Source: Myxococcales bacterium
Lineage (GTDB): Bacteria > Myxococcota_A > Polyangia > Polyangiales > Polyangiaceae
Length of the DNA: 60,319 nt
Direction: 5' to 3'
Assembly (NCBI GenBank): GCA_016794345.1
Contig: JAEUKE010000057.1
Span: 1 to 60,319, forward strand
Of the stretch, positions 39,499 through 47,875 are shown in pieces. Each line of letters opens with the position of its first letter. Position 1 is the first letter of the stretch. A model generated the notes under the pieces. That model was given only the letters and a program-made list of their open reading frames with translations. It searched no databases and was not told the DNA's origin. The position numbers were made by a program, and so were the translations under genes.

Positions 39499-39541
39499 CC
39501 GCCGTTTCACCCCCCCGACCCCCCTCGCCAGGCGAGGGGGG
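39499..39541 (-). repeat. 43-base 3'-end hairpin element, copy B
   Basis: On the minus strand it starts 12 bases after the stop of the Gln-rich lipoprotein gene: CCCCCCTCGC-stem, GAGGGGGG, GGGGGGTGAAACGGCGG. It is 37/43 identical to copy A at 36639-36681 and has the same orientation relative to the preceding gene. Confidence 0.7.
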
Positions 39542-39553
39542 AGGCAAAGCGGA

Positions 39554-40204
39554 TCAGGCGCCCGAGGGCGGCGGCGGCGCGCCGAACGCGCGCATGTAGA
39601 TGTTGCGGAGCTTCATGCTGGTCTCGGGAGCCAGGCCGTTGGCCGGGTACGGCCACGCGAAGCCGTTGCCCATGGCCTGGTTGCAGGCGAACGAGAGCAT
39701 GACCTCGACGTTCGGGCTGCCGTCCGGCGGGGTGAAGATGACCGCCATGCCGGGCGTGAAGCACTGGCCCCGGTTCTGGTTGAAGCTCTCCTCGTCACCG
39801 AAGGTGTCGAGCAGCTCTTCCTTCATGTCCTCGTCGCCGTAGGCCTGGCCGAGGATGAGGAAGCCGTTGAAGCGAGCAGCCTGCTGCTGCTGGGTGCCTT
39901 GCGCGCCCGTCTGCGGAAAGAGCGGAGGCAGGCCGGGGATCATCTGCTGGAGCTGCTGAGCGCCCTGCTGGAGCTGCTGCTGGAGCTGCTGCTGCTGCTC
40001 CGGCGTGAGGCCCGGAATGGGGAGCATCGGGATGCCGCCCGGCTGGGGCTGCAGCGGGTTCTGCGCGACCTCTTCGCCTTGGAGCTTCAAGATCGTCATC
40101 TGGGCGTCGTCGAGCTTGTCGAACGGCGCCGTTCGCGACGCGCAGCCACCCATGACGGGAAGGACAACCAAGAGCCCAACTGCACAGCTTCGAAGAGCGT
40201 TCAT
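39554..40204 (-). CDS. Gln-rich lipoprotein
   Basis: 216 residues, MNALRSCAVGLLVVLPVMGGC with lipobox MGGC (Cys about 21). Residues about 68-100 are Gln-rich (LTPEQQQQLQQQ, QLQQMIPG), flanked by Pro/Gly/Leu stretches; a second QQQQ lies near 105. The C-terminal domain contains two Cys residues (NRGQCFTPG, FACNQAMG) and no known motif. It is the last gene before the 43-base hairpin element. The poly-Gln run is unusual in a high-GC bacterium and suggests a disordered tether or oligomerising segment. Function unknown. Confidence 0.75.
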   Translation of the reverse strand: MNALRSCAVGLLVVLPVMGGCASRTAPFDKLDDAQMTILKLQGEEVAQNPLQPQPGGIPMLPIPGLTPEQQQQLQQQLQQGAQQLQQMIPGLPPLFPQTGAQGTQQQQAARFNGFLILGQAYGDEDMKEELLDTFGDEESFNQNRGQCFTPGMAVIFTPPDGSPNVEVMLSFACNQAMGNGFAWPYPANGLAPETSMKLRNIYMRAFGAPPPPSGA

Positions 40205-40302
40205 CTTGCCTCTCTGACGGCGTAGCACCTTTGGTGATTCAGGGCGAAAAAGCGCACGATCGCGCCGCCCGCGGAACCTCCGGCCGACGAACAGCTTCGG
40301 CG

Positions 40303-40319
40303 GCGGGGCGGAGCCCCGC
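40303..40319 (-). terminator. Hairpin after the small basic protein gene
   Basis: GCGGGGC-GGA-GCCCCGC, a perfect 7-bp stem with a 3-base loop, 22 bases past the stop of the 57-residue gene; no T-run. Confidence 0.45.
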
Positions 40320-40340
40320 ACGAGGTCCGATTCAGGCGGT

Positions 40341-40514
40341 TCAGCCCGCGGGCTTCTCGGCAGCGGGCGCAGCCGCCTGGCCGGTGCCCTTGCGCTGCTC
40401 GGCGTCGAGCAGGCCCACGCGGACCTTCTCGTTCCGCTTCACCCGCTTCTTCTTCAGCGGGGATTGAAGCCACTCGTGACGGAGCCGGATGTTCCACTTC
40501 GCAATGTTCGCCAT
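40341..40514 (-). CDS. Small very basic protein (57 residues), unknown
   Basis: Begins MANIAKWNIRLRHEWLQS, then KKKRVKRNEKVRVG, and ends in an Ala-rich tail. The first 42 residues carry about 14 Lys/Arg, like a small ribosomal or nucleic-acid-binding protein. A good promoter (40607-40636) and a GGA before the ATG support real expression, and its own hairpin follows, so it looks like a single-gene unit. I recognise no family; it is too short to classify by eye. Confidence 0.65.
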   Translation of the reverse strand: MANIAKWNIRLRHEWLQSPLKKKRVKRNEKVRVGLLDAEQRKGTGQAAAPAAEKPAG

Positions 40515-40606
40515 GGTCGTTCCAAAACGCGCGAGGACTGCCGATCCGCACCGGACGGTGCGGCCCTTCTGGCCGCCGCGGACATCCGGGCGGGGTAGGG
40601 CGGCGC

Positions 40607-40636
40607 AACCTACCCTTGGGCGAGGGGGGCCGTCAA
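40607..40636 (-). promoter_or_regulatory. Sigma-70-type promoter for the 57-residue gene
   Basis: On the minus strand, TTGACG (40636-40631), 18 bases, TAGGTT (40612-40607), predicted leader about 85 bases. Five of six matches in the -35 box. Confidence 0.5.
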
Positions 40637-40677
40637 GGTGAGGCATGCGGGGGCGCGCGTCCGTCGGGCCTGCGGCG

Positions 40678-41064
40678 TCAGTCGCGCTTGCCGCGCCCCT
40701 TGCGCTTGTGCTCGCGGTACTCGCGGTACTTCTGGCGCTGGACCTCATCGAGGACCTCGAGGATGCGCGCGTCGGTCGCCTCGCGGACCTCATCGAGCTC
40801 GCCCTTGCAGGGCTCGACCTTCTCGTCGCGCTGCTTCTCCGCGTCCGCCAGGATGATCTCGATCTTCGAGACCTGGTCGCTCGTGAGATCGAGGCGCCTG
40901 CGCATCGCCTCCATTCGCAGCCGCGCGCGCGCCTCGAACGCGCTCTCGCCGGCGGCTGGGCGGAACTGCTCGATGCCGTAAGCGCGCATGGCGGCCGCGC
41001 CCGAGACGCCACCCAGGGCGAAGACGCAGACGAGGACGAGGGCGGACTTCGCTCTGGGCGTCAT
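40678..41064 (-). CDS. Periplasmic Spy/CnrX-like sensor or chaperone
   Basis: 128 residues with an N-terminal signal anchor (MTPRAKSALVLVCVFALGG) and a helical, charged periplasmic part (RLRMEAMRRRLDLTSDQVSKIEIILADAEKQRDE, then VLDEVQRQKYREY). The LTSDQ phrase matches the LTxxQ signature of the Spy/CpxP and CnrX group of periplasmic heavy-metal or stress sensors. There is one Cys (VEPCKGE) and no His cluster in this copy. Its ATGA overlap with the anti-sigma-like gene shows co-expression. The same order (sigma, anti-sigma, sensor) occurs in CnrYXH-type modules, hence the comparison. Confidence 0.75.
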   Translation of the reverse strand: MTPRAKSALVLVCVFALGGVSGAAAMRAYGIEQFRPAAGESAFEARARLRMEAMRRRLDLTSDQVSKIEIILADAEKQRDEKVEPCKGELDEVREATDARILEVLDEVQRQKYREYREHKRKGRGKRD

Positions 41065-41483
41065 TCCCCGACCTCGACCGAGTCGACGTTGGCCATGATG
41101 TCGTCGTCGAACATCGACTCGACGTAGCCGGCGTACGAGACGAGCCCCGCAGCGACCGCGGCCGCCGCGACGAGCGCGGCGCGCCCGCTCCTCAAGAAGG
41201 TGGGCCACGCTCCGGAGCTGGCGGGTGCTTCGATCTGCAGCTGCCGCATCACCGCGTCGGTGAAGCCGCCGGACGGCTCGAGGGCGGACGTCCGTTGCGC
41301 GAGAGACTCGAGCGCCACCGCGGCGAGGACCTGGTCGTCGAGCCCGGGGCCGGCATCGAGGAGGCGCGTCGCGTCGGCGGCAGCCGCCAGCAAGACGGCG
41401 TCGTCCAAGGCGTCGTCGGGGCGAAGGTCGTCGGTCGAGGCGCCGAGCTGCTCGAGGCGCTTCTCTTCGAGCTTGTCAGTCAT
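41061..41483 (-). CDS. Anti-sigma-factor-like membrane protein
   Basis: 140 residues: a helical, Asp/Leu/Ala-rich cytoplasmic part of about 95 residues, one membrane span (about 100-118, ALVAAAAVAAGLVSYAGYV) and a very short acidic outer tail (about 22 residues). No zinc (HxxxCxxC) anti-sigma motif. The short outer tail fits a CnrY-like protein that needs a separate periplasmic partner. Its start overlaps the end of the ECF sigma gene, and its end overlaps the Spy-like gene. Role as the sigma inhibitor is inferred from position and topology. Confidence 0.7.
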   Translation of the reverse strand: MTDKLEEKRLEQLGASTDDLRPDDALDDAVLLAAAADATRLLDAGPGLDDQVLAAVALESLAQRTSALEPSGGFTDAVMRQLQIEAPASSGAWPTFLRSGRAALVAAAAVAAGLVSYAGYVESMFDDDIMANVDSVEVGE

Positions 41484-42024
41484 GTGCTGCCTCCTCCCTC
41501 GACTTGGCCTTTCTGATCGCCGCGCGAGCGCGGACCAGCCGCTGCTCGAGGGCGCCCTCCGTGCACTCGAGGGCCTCCGCCGCCTCCTTGGCGGTCAGGC
41601 CCTCCACGCTTACGAGGACGAGCGCCGCGCGATCTTGCGGCGCGAGATCGGCGAGCATCGCGTCGAGCTCTCGGAGCGCGACGCGAGCCTCCGCCTTCAC
41701 GTTGCCATCGAACCGAGGCTCGCTCGTGGGCTCGCCCCCTTCGGAGCGGACCTTTCGTTTTCTGAGGGCGTCGATCGATGCGTTCGTCACGATTCGGTAG
41801 AGCCAGGTCTCGATGCGAGCGTTGCCATCGTACTTGCCGCCGCTGAGCGCGCGAAATCCGCTGAGGTAGGCGTCCTGCAGCACGTCCTCCGCGTCGACGA
41901 GGTTCCCCGTCAGGCGGGCGGCCAGGCGATAGAGCGGCGCGCGCGTGTGCTCGACGATGGCGCGGTACGCCGCCACATCGCCCTTCGCCACGCGCGCTGC
42001 CACGAGCCTGAGATCGACGGTCAC
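41476..42024 (-). CDS. ECF-type RNA polymerase sigma factor
   Basis: 182 residues: sigma region 2 (AAYRAIVEHTRAPLYRLAARLTGN, DAEDVLQDAYLSGFRAL, ETWLYRIVTNASIDALRKRK) and region 4 (ELDAMLADLAPQDRAALVLVSVEGLTAKEAAEALECTEGALEQRLVRARAAIRK). It overlaps the following anti-sigma-like gene by 8 bases. ECF factors of this type switch on small regulons when an outer signal releases the anti-sigma. The gene before it encodes a Spy-like lipoprotein (14-base gap), so the signal may be metal or misfolded envelope protein. Confidence 0.92.
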   Translation of the reverse strand: MTVDLRLVAARVAKGDVAAYRAIVEHTRAPLYRLAARLTGNLVDAEDVLQDAYLSGFRALSGGKYDGNARIETWLYRIVTNASIDALRKRKVRSEGGEPTSEPRFDGNVKAEARVALRELDAMLADLAPQDRAALVLVSVEGLTAKEAAEALECTEGALEQRLVRARAAIRKAKSREEAAHD

Positions 42025-42037
42025 GCCGGCGGTAACC

Positions 42038-43030
42038 TTATTCGGTTTCGGCGGGCGCCGGGCCGCGCTTTCCGGCCTTGCCGTGTTTGCCGTGTTTGCC
42101 GGCCTTCCCCTTGAAGAGGTCCCCCGACTCGAGCATCCCCGCGAGCTTGTCGCGCTGCGCGGCGTCCAGGATGGGCAGCACCGCGCGGGTGGCCTTCACC
42201 ATCGAGCCGAGGTGCTCCTTGCCCTTGCCCTCGAGCTCGGGGAGCAGGGCGTCGGCATCGAAGCTGTCGCTCGCGAAGGCCTCGATCATGGCCTTCTTGC
42301 TCGCGTGCATCTTCTCGAACTTGGCCTTCATCTCCTCGCGGTCGGGCGGCACGAGGCCTGCGCTCTCGACCGCCTTCTTCACGGCTTCGCGTTGATCGTC
42401 CGAGAGGTCGAGCTGCTTCATCACGTGGGCGAGCGGACCGCCGCGGAGCTTTCCGCCCTTGCCGCGCGGGCCGTCCTTGCCGTCTTCTTCCGCGCGGTCA
42501 CGCATCTCGGCGAGCTTCTCCTCCTTGTCCGCCATGCGGGCCTTCATCGAGTCGACGAGCTCTTTCCGCTGCGCGCTCGTGAGCGTCGCGTGGAGCTTCT
42601 CGAGCGCCGCGGCGTGCTGGGCACGGAGCGCTGAGCCCTGTCTCGAGATCGCGTCGATCTTCTCGTTCATCTGCGCCTCGTCGATCGAGTTGGCGCGAAC
42701 GCCCGCCGCGAGGGCCGTCATGAAGGCCTGCATCTCGGCAGGCTTCTCCGGCATGTCGGTCTTCAGCGCCTCGATGGTGCTCTTCTGCGAGGCCGAGAGG
42801 TCCAGCTCGTCCAGGGCGGCCTGGATCAGGTGGTCGGTGCCGCGGTGGCGGTCGTGTTTGCCCTTCGCGTGCTCGCCGGCCGGGCCTTCGCCCCGGATGG
42901 GGGCCTGCGCCTCCTCGGTGCCGGGATCGTCCCCTTCGGTGCTGTCCCCGGGGCCTTGGGCCGCGCAAGCGGAGAGGGCCAGCATGAGGGCCGAAAAACC
43001 GAACCGGATCCAGTTCTTATCGTGAGCCAT
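42038..43030 (-). CDS. Large Spy-like periplasmic lipoprotein with His/Lys-rich ends
   Basis: 330 residues: lipobox LSAC (Cys about 22), an acidic linker, then a His/Lys-rich patch (HAKGKHDRHRGTDH). Two helical Spy-like units follow, with LSASQKSTIEALK at about 80 and LSDDQREAVKKAV at about 214, and a third related phrase LTSAQRKEL at about 150; a Lys/His/Gly tail (KGKAGKHGKHGKAGKRG) ends it. It is first in the unit with the ECF sigma gene. The ATG at 43030 has GGAGG 8 bases upstream. Metal binding is suggested by the His-rich ends; holdase function by the Spy units. Neither is proven. Confidence 0.75.
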   Translation of the reverse strand: MAHDKNWIRFGFSALMLALSACAAQGPGDSTEGDDPGTEEAQAPIRGEGPAGEHAKGKHDRHRGTDHLIQAALDELDLSASQKSTIEALKTDMPEKPAEMQAFMTALAAGVRANSIDEAQMNEKIDAISRQGSALRAQHAAALEKLHATLTSAQRKELVDSMKARMADKEEKLAEMRDRAEEDGKDGPRGKGGKLRGGPLAHVMKQLDLSDDQREAVKKAVESAGLVPPDREEMKAKFEKMHASKKAMIEAFASDSFDADALLPELEGKGKEHLGSMVKATRAVLPILDAAQRDKLAGMLESGDLFKGKAGKHGKHGKAGKRGPAPAETE

Positions 43031-43169
43031 CGCGAGAACCTCCAACCGTCCGGCGTGGGGCCGGCTCGTTTCTTTGGACGGCGGGTGGGGGCGGGCCCCT
43101 ACTGGGCTGGTGAGATTTCTCTCCGGCGCACGTCTGTTGCCGCCGGACGACCGGGGCCCGGCGACCGGC

Positions 43170-43457
43170 TCAGTCGGGGACGGCCTCGAGCTTCACGTCC
43201 AGCACGATCGGGCCTTCCCCTTCTTTGGCTTCGACCAGTTTGTCGAAGGGAAAGAACCCGACCTTCTCCACGGTGACCCGGTGAGTCCCCGGCGGCAGGG
43301 CGACCCCGCGGAGCCCCACGTACTTCATGCTGCCGAGGTGCTGGTCGTCGATCGTGACGATGGCGTCGGGGACGTTGCCTTGGAGGCGGAGCGAGACGGT
43401 CTGCGCTCCGGCGCAGGCGGAGAGCCCGAGCGCGAGGAGGAGCAAGGCGGCGCGCAT
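43170..43457 (-). CDS. Small PEGA-domain lipoprotein
   Basis: 95 residues, MRAALLLLALGLSAC with lipobox LSAC (Cys about 15) and one PEGA-type domain (VTIDDQHLGSMKYVGLRGVALPPGTHRVTVEKVGFFPF). PEGA domains are surface-exposed sandwich modules that often bind other envelope proteins. It starts 5 bases after guaA on the same strand; a GTG at 43466 overlapping the guaA stop is an alternative start. Function unknown. Confidence 0.8.
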   Translation of the reverse strand: MRAALLLLALGLSACAGAQTVSLRLQGNVPDAIVTIDDQHLGSMKYVGLRGVALPPGTHRVTVEKVGFFPFDKLVEAKEGEGPIVLDVKLEAVPD

Positions 43458-43462
43458 GCTGC

Positions 43463-45010
43463 TCACTCCCACTCGATCGTCGCCGGCGGCTTCGATGAGA
43501 TGTCGTAGGCCACGCGGTTCACCCCGCGCACCTCGTTGATGATGCGGGTGCTCGCGGCCGCGAGGACCTCGTGAGGGATGCGCGACCAGTCGGCGGTCAT
43601 GCCGTCCGTCGAGTTGACCGCGCGAAGCGCGATGACCTCGTCGTAGGTGCGGTCGTCGCCCATGACGCCGACGGTTCGGACCGGCAAGAGGACGGCGAAG
43701 GCCTGCCAGATGCGGTCGTAGAGCTCGGCCTTGCGGAGCTCGTCGAGGAAGATGGCGTCCGCGCGGCGCAGGACGCGGAGGCGCTCCTCGGTGATGGCGC
43801 CGAGGCAGCGAACGGCGAGACCCGGCCCGGGGAAGGGGTGTCGCCAGAGGATGTCGTGGGGCATCCCGAGCGCCTCGCCGACCGCGCGGACCTCGTCCTT
43901 GAAGAGCTCGCGGAGCGGCTCGCAGAGCTTGAGCTTCATGCGCTCGGGAAGACCGCCCACGTTGTGGTGGCTCTTGATGACCGCCGAAGGGCCCTTGAAC
44001 GAGACGCTCTCGATGACGTCCGGGTAGAGCGTGCCTTGCACCAGGAAGTCGGCGCCATCGACCTTCTTCGCTTCGTCCTCGAAGACCTCGATGAAGACGC
44101 GGCCGATCGTCTTGCGCTTCTTCTCCGGATCCGTGACGCCCTCGAGCTCGCGCAGGAAGCGCTCGCGCGCGTCGACGTGCACGAGGTGCAGGTGGAACTT
44201 CCCCTGGAAGGTGTGCACGACCTGCTCGGCCTCGCCCTCGCGCAAGAGGCCGTTGTCGATGAAGATGCACGTCAGCTTGTCGCCGAGCGCGCGGGCGCAG
44301 AGCACCGCCGCGACCGACGAGTCGACACCGCCAGAGAGGCCGAGGATGGCGTGGCCGCTCCCCACTTGCTCGCGGATCTTCGCGATCGACTCCTCGATGA
44401 AGGACGCGGGCGTCCAGCTCGGCTCGAGCCCGGCGACCTCGAAGAGAAACGCGTCGAGGATGGCGCGGCCGCGCGGCGTGTGGGCGACCTCCGGGTGGAA
44501 TTGCAGGCCGTACATCTTCCTGGCGACGTTGGCGGCCGCGGCGAACGGCGAGCCGGGGCTCGTGCCGAGCGGCTCGAAGCCGGGGGGCAGGGCCTCGATG
44601 CGATCGCCGTGGCTCATCCACACGTCCAGCTCGTCGCCCGGGTGGAAGGCCCCGAAGATGCCGGCCGCCTTGCCGACGGTGAGCTTGGCGGGGCCGTACT
44701 CGCGGTGATCGGCCCGGGCCACCCGGCCGCCGCCGACGTGCGCCATCAGCTGCATGCCGTAGCAGATGCCGAGGATGGGCAGTCCGAGCTCGAGGATGCC
44801 CTTGTCGAGCCCGGGCGCGCCCTCGTCGTAGACGCTGGACGGCCCGCCCGACAGCACGATGGCTGCGGGCGCCTTGGCCTTCACCGCCTCGAGCGGGGTC
44901 GTGCAGGGCAGAATTTCGCAGTAGACGCTCGCCTCCCGGATGCGGCGGGCGATGAGCTGGGTGTACTGCGACCCGAAATCCAGAACGAGGACGAGTTGCC
45001 TCGACGCCAT
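43463..45010 (-). CDS. guaA: GMP synthase (glutamine-hydrolysing)
   Basis: 515 residues. Converts XMP to GMP with glutamine and ATP. The amidotransferase domain has GICYGMQL (Cys83) and QFHPEVAHT; the synthetase domain has the P-loop-like SGGVDSS and [13 protein letters not shown] ([12 protein letters not shown]) region, and ends PPATIEWE, the family's C-terminus. ATG at 45010. Divergent from proA with 49 bases between. Confidence 0.96.
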   Translation of the reverse strand: MASRQLVLVLDFGSQYTQLIARRIREASVYCEILPCTTPLEAVKAKAPAAIVLSGGPSSVYDEGAPGLDKGILELGLPILGICYGMQLMAHVGGGRVARADHREYGPAKLTVGKAAGIFGAFHPGDELDVWMSHGDRIEALPPGFEPLGTSPGSPFAAAANVARKMYGLQFHPEVAHTPRGRAILDAFLFEVAGLEPSWTPASFIEESIAKIREQVGSGHAILGLSGGVDSSVAAVLCARALGDKLTCIFIDNGLLREGEAEQVVHTFQGKFHLHLVHVDARERFLRELEGVTDPEKKRKTIGRVFIEVFEDEAKKVDGADFLVQGTLYPDVIESVSFKGPSAVIKSHHNVGGLPERMKLKLCEPLRELFKDEVRAVGEALGMPHDILWRHPFPGPGLAVRCLGAITEERLRVLRRADAIFLDELRKAELYDRIWQAFAVLLPVRTVGVMGDDRTYDEVIALRAVNSTDGMTADWSRIPHEVLAAASTRIINEVRGVNRVAYDISSKPPATIEWE

Positions 45011-45059
45011 GGCGCGGGGGGTAGCATGGCGGCCGCGGCCGGGGTAGGGTCCGACGCGC

Positions 45060-46364
45060 ATGGTCCAACGCGTTCCGAATCCGACCGCGGTTGGGTCGGA
45101 TGCGTCCGACCCGGCAGAGCTCGCGCGCGCACTCGCGGATCGCGCGCGGGTGGCGGCGCGCCGTCTCGCCACGGCGAGCCGCGCCGACAAGGATCGGGTC
45201 CTCTGCCGCATCGCCGAGCTCCTGGAGGAGCCAGGCGCCCGCGCCGCAGTCCTGGCAGCGAATGAAGCGGACGTTGCGGAAGCTCGATCGCGCGGCGTCG
45301 AGGAGGCGATGCTCGATCGGCTCGCCCTGAACGAAGCGCGGCTCGCATCGCTGGCTGGCTCGGTCCGCGCGATCGCCGCGTTCGACGACCCGGTCGGAAC
45401 CGTGATCGGCATGACCCGCCGGCCGAACGGCCTGACCGTCGGGCGTGTGCGCGTCCCGCTCGGCGTCATCCTCATGATCTACGAGGCGCGGCCCAACGTG
45501 ACGGTCGACTCGGCCGCGCTCGCGCTGAAGAGCGGGAACGCCGTGTTGCTCCGCGGCGGGAAAGAGGCCGCGCGCTCGAATCAGGCGCTCGGCAAGGTCG
45601 TCCGGCAGGCGCTCGCCGAGGTCGGCCTCCCGGAGGACGCGGCGCTCATCGTTCCCGCCACCGATCGCGAGCAGATGAAGCACCTCCTCGGGCTCACCGG
45701 GAAGATCGATCTCGCGATCCCACGCGGCGGCGTCGGGCTCATCCGGTTCGTCGCCGAGAACGCGCGCGTCCCGGTGGTCGAGCACTACCACGGCGTCTGC
45801 CACCTCTACGTCGACGCGGGCGCCGACCTCGACATGGCCGAACGGCTCGTCGAAAACGCGAAGCTCTCCCGCGTGTCGGTCTGCAACGCGCTCGAGTGTC
45901 TCCTCGTCCACCAGGCGGAGGCGTCCGCGTTCGTGCCGCGGCTCGAGCGGTTGATTCGCGAGAAGGGCCTGGAGGTCCGCGGTGACGACGAGACACGCGC
46001 GCTGCTCGCGCAGGCCCGAGAGGCGCACGACGAGGACTGGGGCCAGGAGTTCCTCGCGAAGATCCTCGCCGTCCGCGTCGTCCCGTCGTTCGACGCCGCG
46101 CTCGAGCACATCGCGACCTACGGCTCACGTCACACCGAGGCGATCTGCACCCGCTCCTGGGACCGAGGCCAGCGCTTCCTGCGAGAGGTGGACGCGAGCT
46201 GCGTGCTCGTGAACGCCTCGACGCGCTTCAACGACGGCGGCGAGCTCGGGTTGGGCGCGGAGATGGGGATCTCCACCTCGAAGATCCACGCATACGGGCC
46301 CATGGGGCTCGAGCATCTCACCACGCTCAAGTGGATCGCCCACGGCGACGGTCACGTTCGGTAG
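45060..46364 (+). CDS. proA: Glutamate-5-semialdehyde dehydrogenase (gamma-glutamyl phosphate reductase)
   Basis: 434 residues. Second step of proline synthesis, NADPH-dependent. Signatures: [41 protein letters not shown], and the catalytic Cys275 in [10 protein letters not shown]. The family length is met. proB is not in the window. It is followed by rsfS and rlmH, an order seen in many bacteria. Confidence 0.96.
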   Translation: MVQRVPNPTAVGSDASDPAELARALADRARVAARRLATASRADKDRVLCRIAELLEEPGARAAVLAANEADVAEARSRGVEEAMLDRLALNEARLASLAGSVRAIAAFDDPVGTVIGMTRRPNGLTVGRVRVPLGVILMIYEARPNVTVDSAALALKSGNAVLLRGGKEAARSNQALGKVVRQALAEVGLPEDAALIVPATDREQMKHLLGLTGKIDLAIPRGGVGLIRFVAENARVPVVEHYHGVCHLYVDAGADLDMAERLVENAKLSRVSVCNALECLLVHQAEASAFVPRLERLIREKGLEVRGDDETRALLAQAREAHDEDWGQEFLAKILAVRVVPSFDAALEHIATYGSRHTEAICTRSWDRGQRFLREVDASCVLVNASTRFNDGGELGLGAEMGISTSKIHAYGPMGLEHLTTLKWIAHGDGHVR

Positions 46365-46423
46365 TCGTCACGCGTCGGTGGCGCTCTTCTCTCTTCTCGG
46401 ATCAGGTCGGTTTCGGAGGTCAG

Positions 46424-47176
46424 GTGGCGAAGCGTTCGGACAAAGAGGTTGGGTCGGGGACCAAGGGTCGGTCGGGCGAAGGCGCGCCCAAGCGCAAGAG
46501 CGCAGGCGCTGCCGGTGCGAAGGCCGACAAGCCCCGGATTCGCGTGACCCACTCCGAGGCGCCCTCCACCGGGCCGACTGCGTCGAAGCGGCCGCGCCGC
46601 GCAGCCGCGGGCGGTCGAACGGCCGGCGCGGAGGAGATCGAGCGCCGCTCGGCGCGCGCGCGCGCCACGGTGAGGTCGCTCGGTGGCGCAGCGCGCCCGG
46701 CGCAGAAGCGCCTCGCGCCGTCGGCGCCGAAGGGGCGTGAGCCGCTCCCGGAGCCGAAGGGGCCCGGGCCGCGCAAGCGCAGCGTCGTGCCGCCCTCGCC
46801 CTCGGACGAGGCGCGCCGCCGCGCGATCGCGATCGCCGCCGCCGGCCTCGACAAGAAGGCCATCGGGGTGGAGGTGCTCGACGTCACCGGCCGCGTGGAC
46901 TACGCGGACTATCTCGTCATCATGACGGGAACGTCGGACCGGCACGTCCACGCCATCGCGATGGGCATCGAGGAGGGCCTGAAGAGGCTGAAGGTCTCGC
47001 CGCTCAGCGTCGAGGGGCTGCAGACGGCGAGCTGGGTCCTCATGGACTTCGACGACGTGGTCGTGCACGTCTTCCAGGAAGACACGCGCCGCCTCTACGA
47101 CATCGAAGGCCTGTGGATGGACGCGAGCCGCGTGACGGTGGACGGGGCCGGCCCCGAGCTGCAGCCGCTCTCGTGA
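46424..47176 (+). CDS. rsfS: Ribosome silencing factor RsfS with a long basic N-terminal extension
   Basis: 250 residues. The C-terminal 115 residues are standard RsfS (KKAIGVEVLDVTGRVDYADYLVIMTGTSDRHVHAIA, GLQTASWVLMDFDDVVVHVFQEDTRRLYDIEGLWMDA), which binds ribosomal protein L14 and prevents subunit joining under starvation. The first 130 residues are Arg/Lys/Ala/Pro-rich and disordered. The GTG at 46424 was chosen for the GGAGG 4-5 bases upstream; the frame is open 31 codons earlier. Its stop overlaps rlmH (GTGA). Confidence 0.9.
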   Translation: MAKRSDKEVGSGTKGRSGEGAPKRKSAGAAGAKADKPRIRVTHSEAPSTGPTASKRPRRAAAGGRTAGAEEIERRSARARATVRSLGGAARPAQKRLAPSAPKGREPLPEPKGPGPRKRSVVPPSPSDEARRRAIAIAAAGLDKKAIGVEVLDVTGRVDYADYLVIMTGTSDRHVHAIAMGIEEGLKRLKVSPLSVEGLQTASWVLMDFDDVVVHVFQEDTRRLYDIEGLWMDASRVTVDGAGPELQPLS

Positions 47177-47610
47177 AGATCCTCGTCGTCGCGGTCGGGC
47201 GCGTGAAGGAGCGCGAGGTTCGCGCCGCGATCGACGACTACGCGGGGCGCATCCGCCACATGCGGCCCTTCACCGAGATCGAGATCGACGACGGCCCGGG
47301 GGAGGCCGTCGCCGCCGCCGTGCGCAAGGCAGCCAAACAGGCGCTGATCGTCCCGCTCGACGCGTCCGGCGCGCAGCGGACGAGTCGCGGCTTCGCCGAT
47401 CTGGTCGATCGTTGGTCGGCACAAGGCAAGGGGGAGATCGCCTTCGCCATCGGCGGCCGGGAGGGCCTCCCCAAGTCCCTGCTGGGCGAAGCGCCGTTCG
47501 TGCTCTCGCTCTCGCAGATGACGCTGCCACACCGCCTGGCGCGGCTCTTCCTGGTCGAGCAGATCTATCGGGCGCTCACGCTCATCCGCGGTGAGCCCTA
47601 CGGGATGTGA
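47173..47610 (+). CDS. rlmH: 23S rRNA pseudouridine-1915 N3-methyltransferase RlmH
   Basis: 145 residues: SPOUT-fold methyltransferase acting on assembled ribosomes. Motifs: FAIGGREGLPKSLL, LSLSQMTLPHRLARLFLVEQIYRAL. The start is the GTG at 47173, overlapping the rsfS stop. The extreme C-terminus reads GEPYGM, whereas most family members end in Tyr-His plus a basic residue; here the His is missing. The next small gene begins 1 base later. Confidence 0.92.
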   Translation: MKILVVAVGRVKEREVRAAIDDYAGRIRHMRPFTEIEIDDGPGEAVAAAVRKAAKQALIVPLDASGAQRTSRGFADLVDRWSAQGKGEIAFAIGGREGLPKSLLGEAPFVLSLSQMTLPHRLARLFLVEQIYRALTLIRGEPYGM

Positions 47611-47611
47611 G

Positions 47612-47875
47612 ATGGAGCAGGGAGCTTTTTCGCTGACCCCGCCGGTCGACCGCGACGCTGTCGACGACGCGATCGCCGCGCTCGAGCTGCGGCTCTGCGC
47701 CGTGCTGCCGGACGGCGCGGGACTGCAGATCGTGGCGGTGAGCCCGGACCGCCGGACGAAGGCCACGTTCGTCAGCTCGACGCTCCCGCTCTTCGACCGC
47801 GTGCTGCTCGAGGGCGCGCGCGCCGTGGAGCTGGCGAGCCGGCTGGAGACGATTGTGAGCGGAGGGCCCTCGTGA
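47612..47875 (+). CDS. Small unknown protein coupled to the PqqD/YkgJ gene
   Basis: 87 residues beginning MEQGAFSLTPPVDRDAVDD, predicted alpha/beta with a strand IVAVSPDRRTKATFVSS and a helix VLLEGARAVELASRLETIV. No signal peptide, membrane span or Cys pair. It begins 1 base after rlmH and its end overlaps the following gene (GTGA), so it is expected to be made with it. I recognise no family. Confidence 0.7.
   Translation: MEQGAFSLTPPVDRDAVDDAIAALELRLCAVLPDGAGLQIVAVSPDRRTKATFVSSTLPLFDRVLLEGARAVELASRLETIVSGGPS

Noticed and set aside
36639..39541. Composite transposon bounded by the two 43-base inverted elements
   Set aside because: No transposase, no target duplication, and each element fits better as a 3'-end structure of the neighbouring gene.
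43031..43169. ECF-type promoter before the Spy-like lipoprotein
   Set aside because: A GGCAAC-like box is present, but no convincing second box at the proper distance could be fixed by eye.
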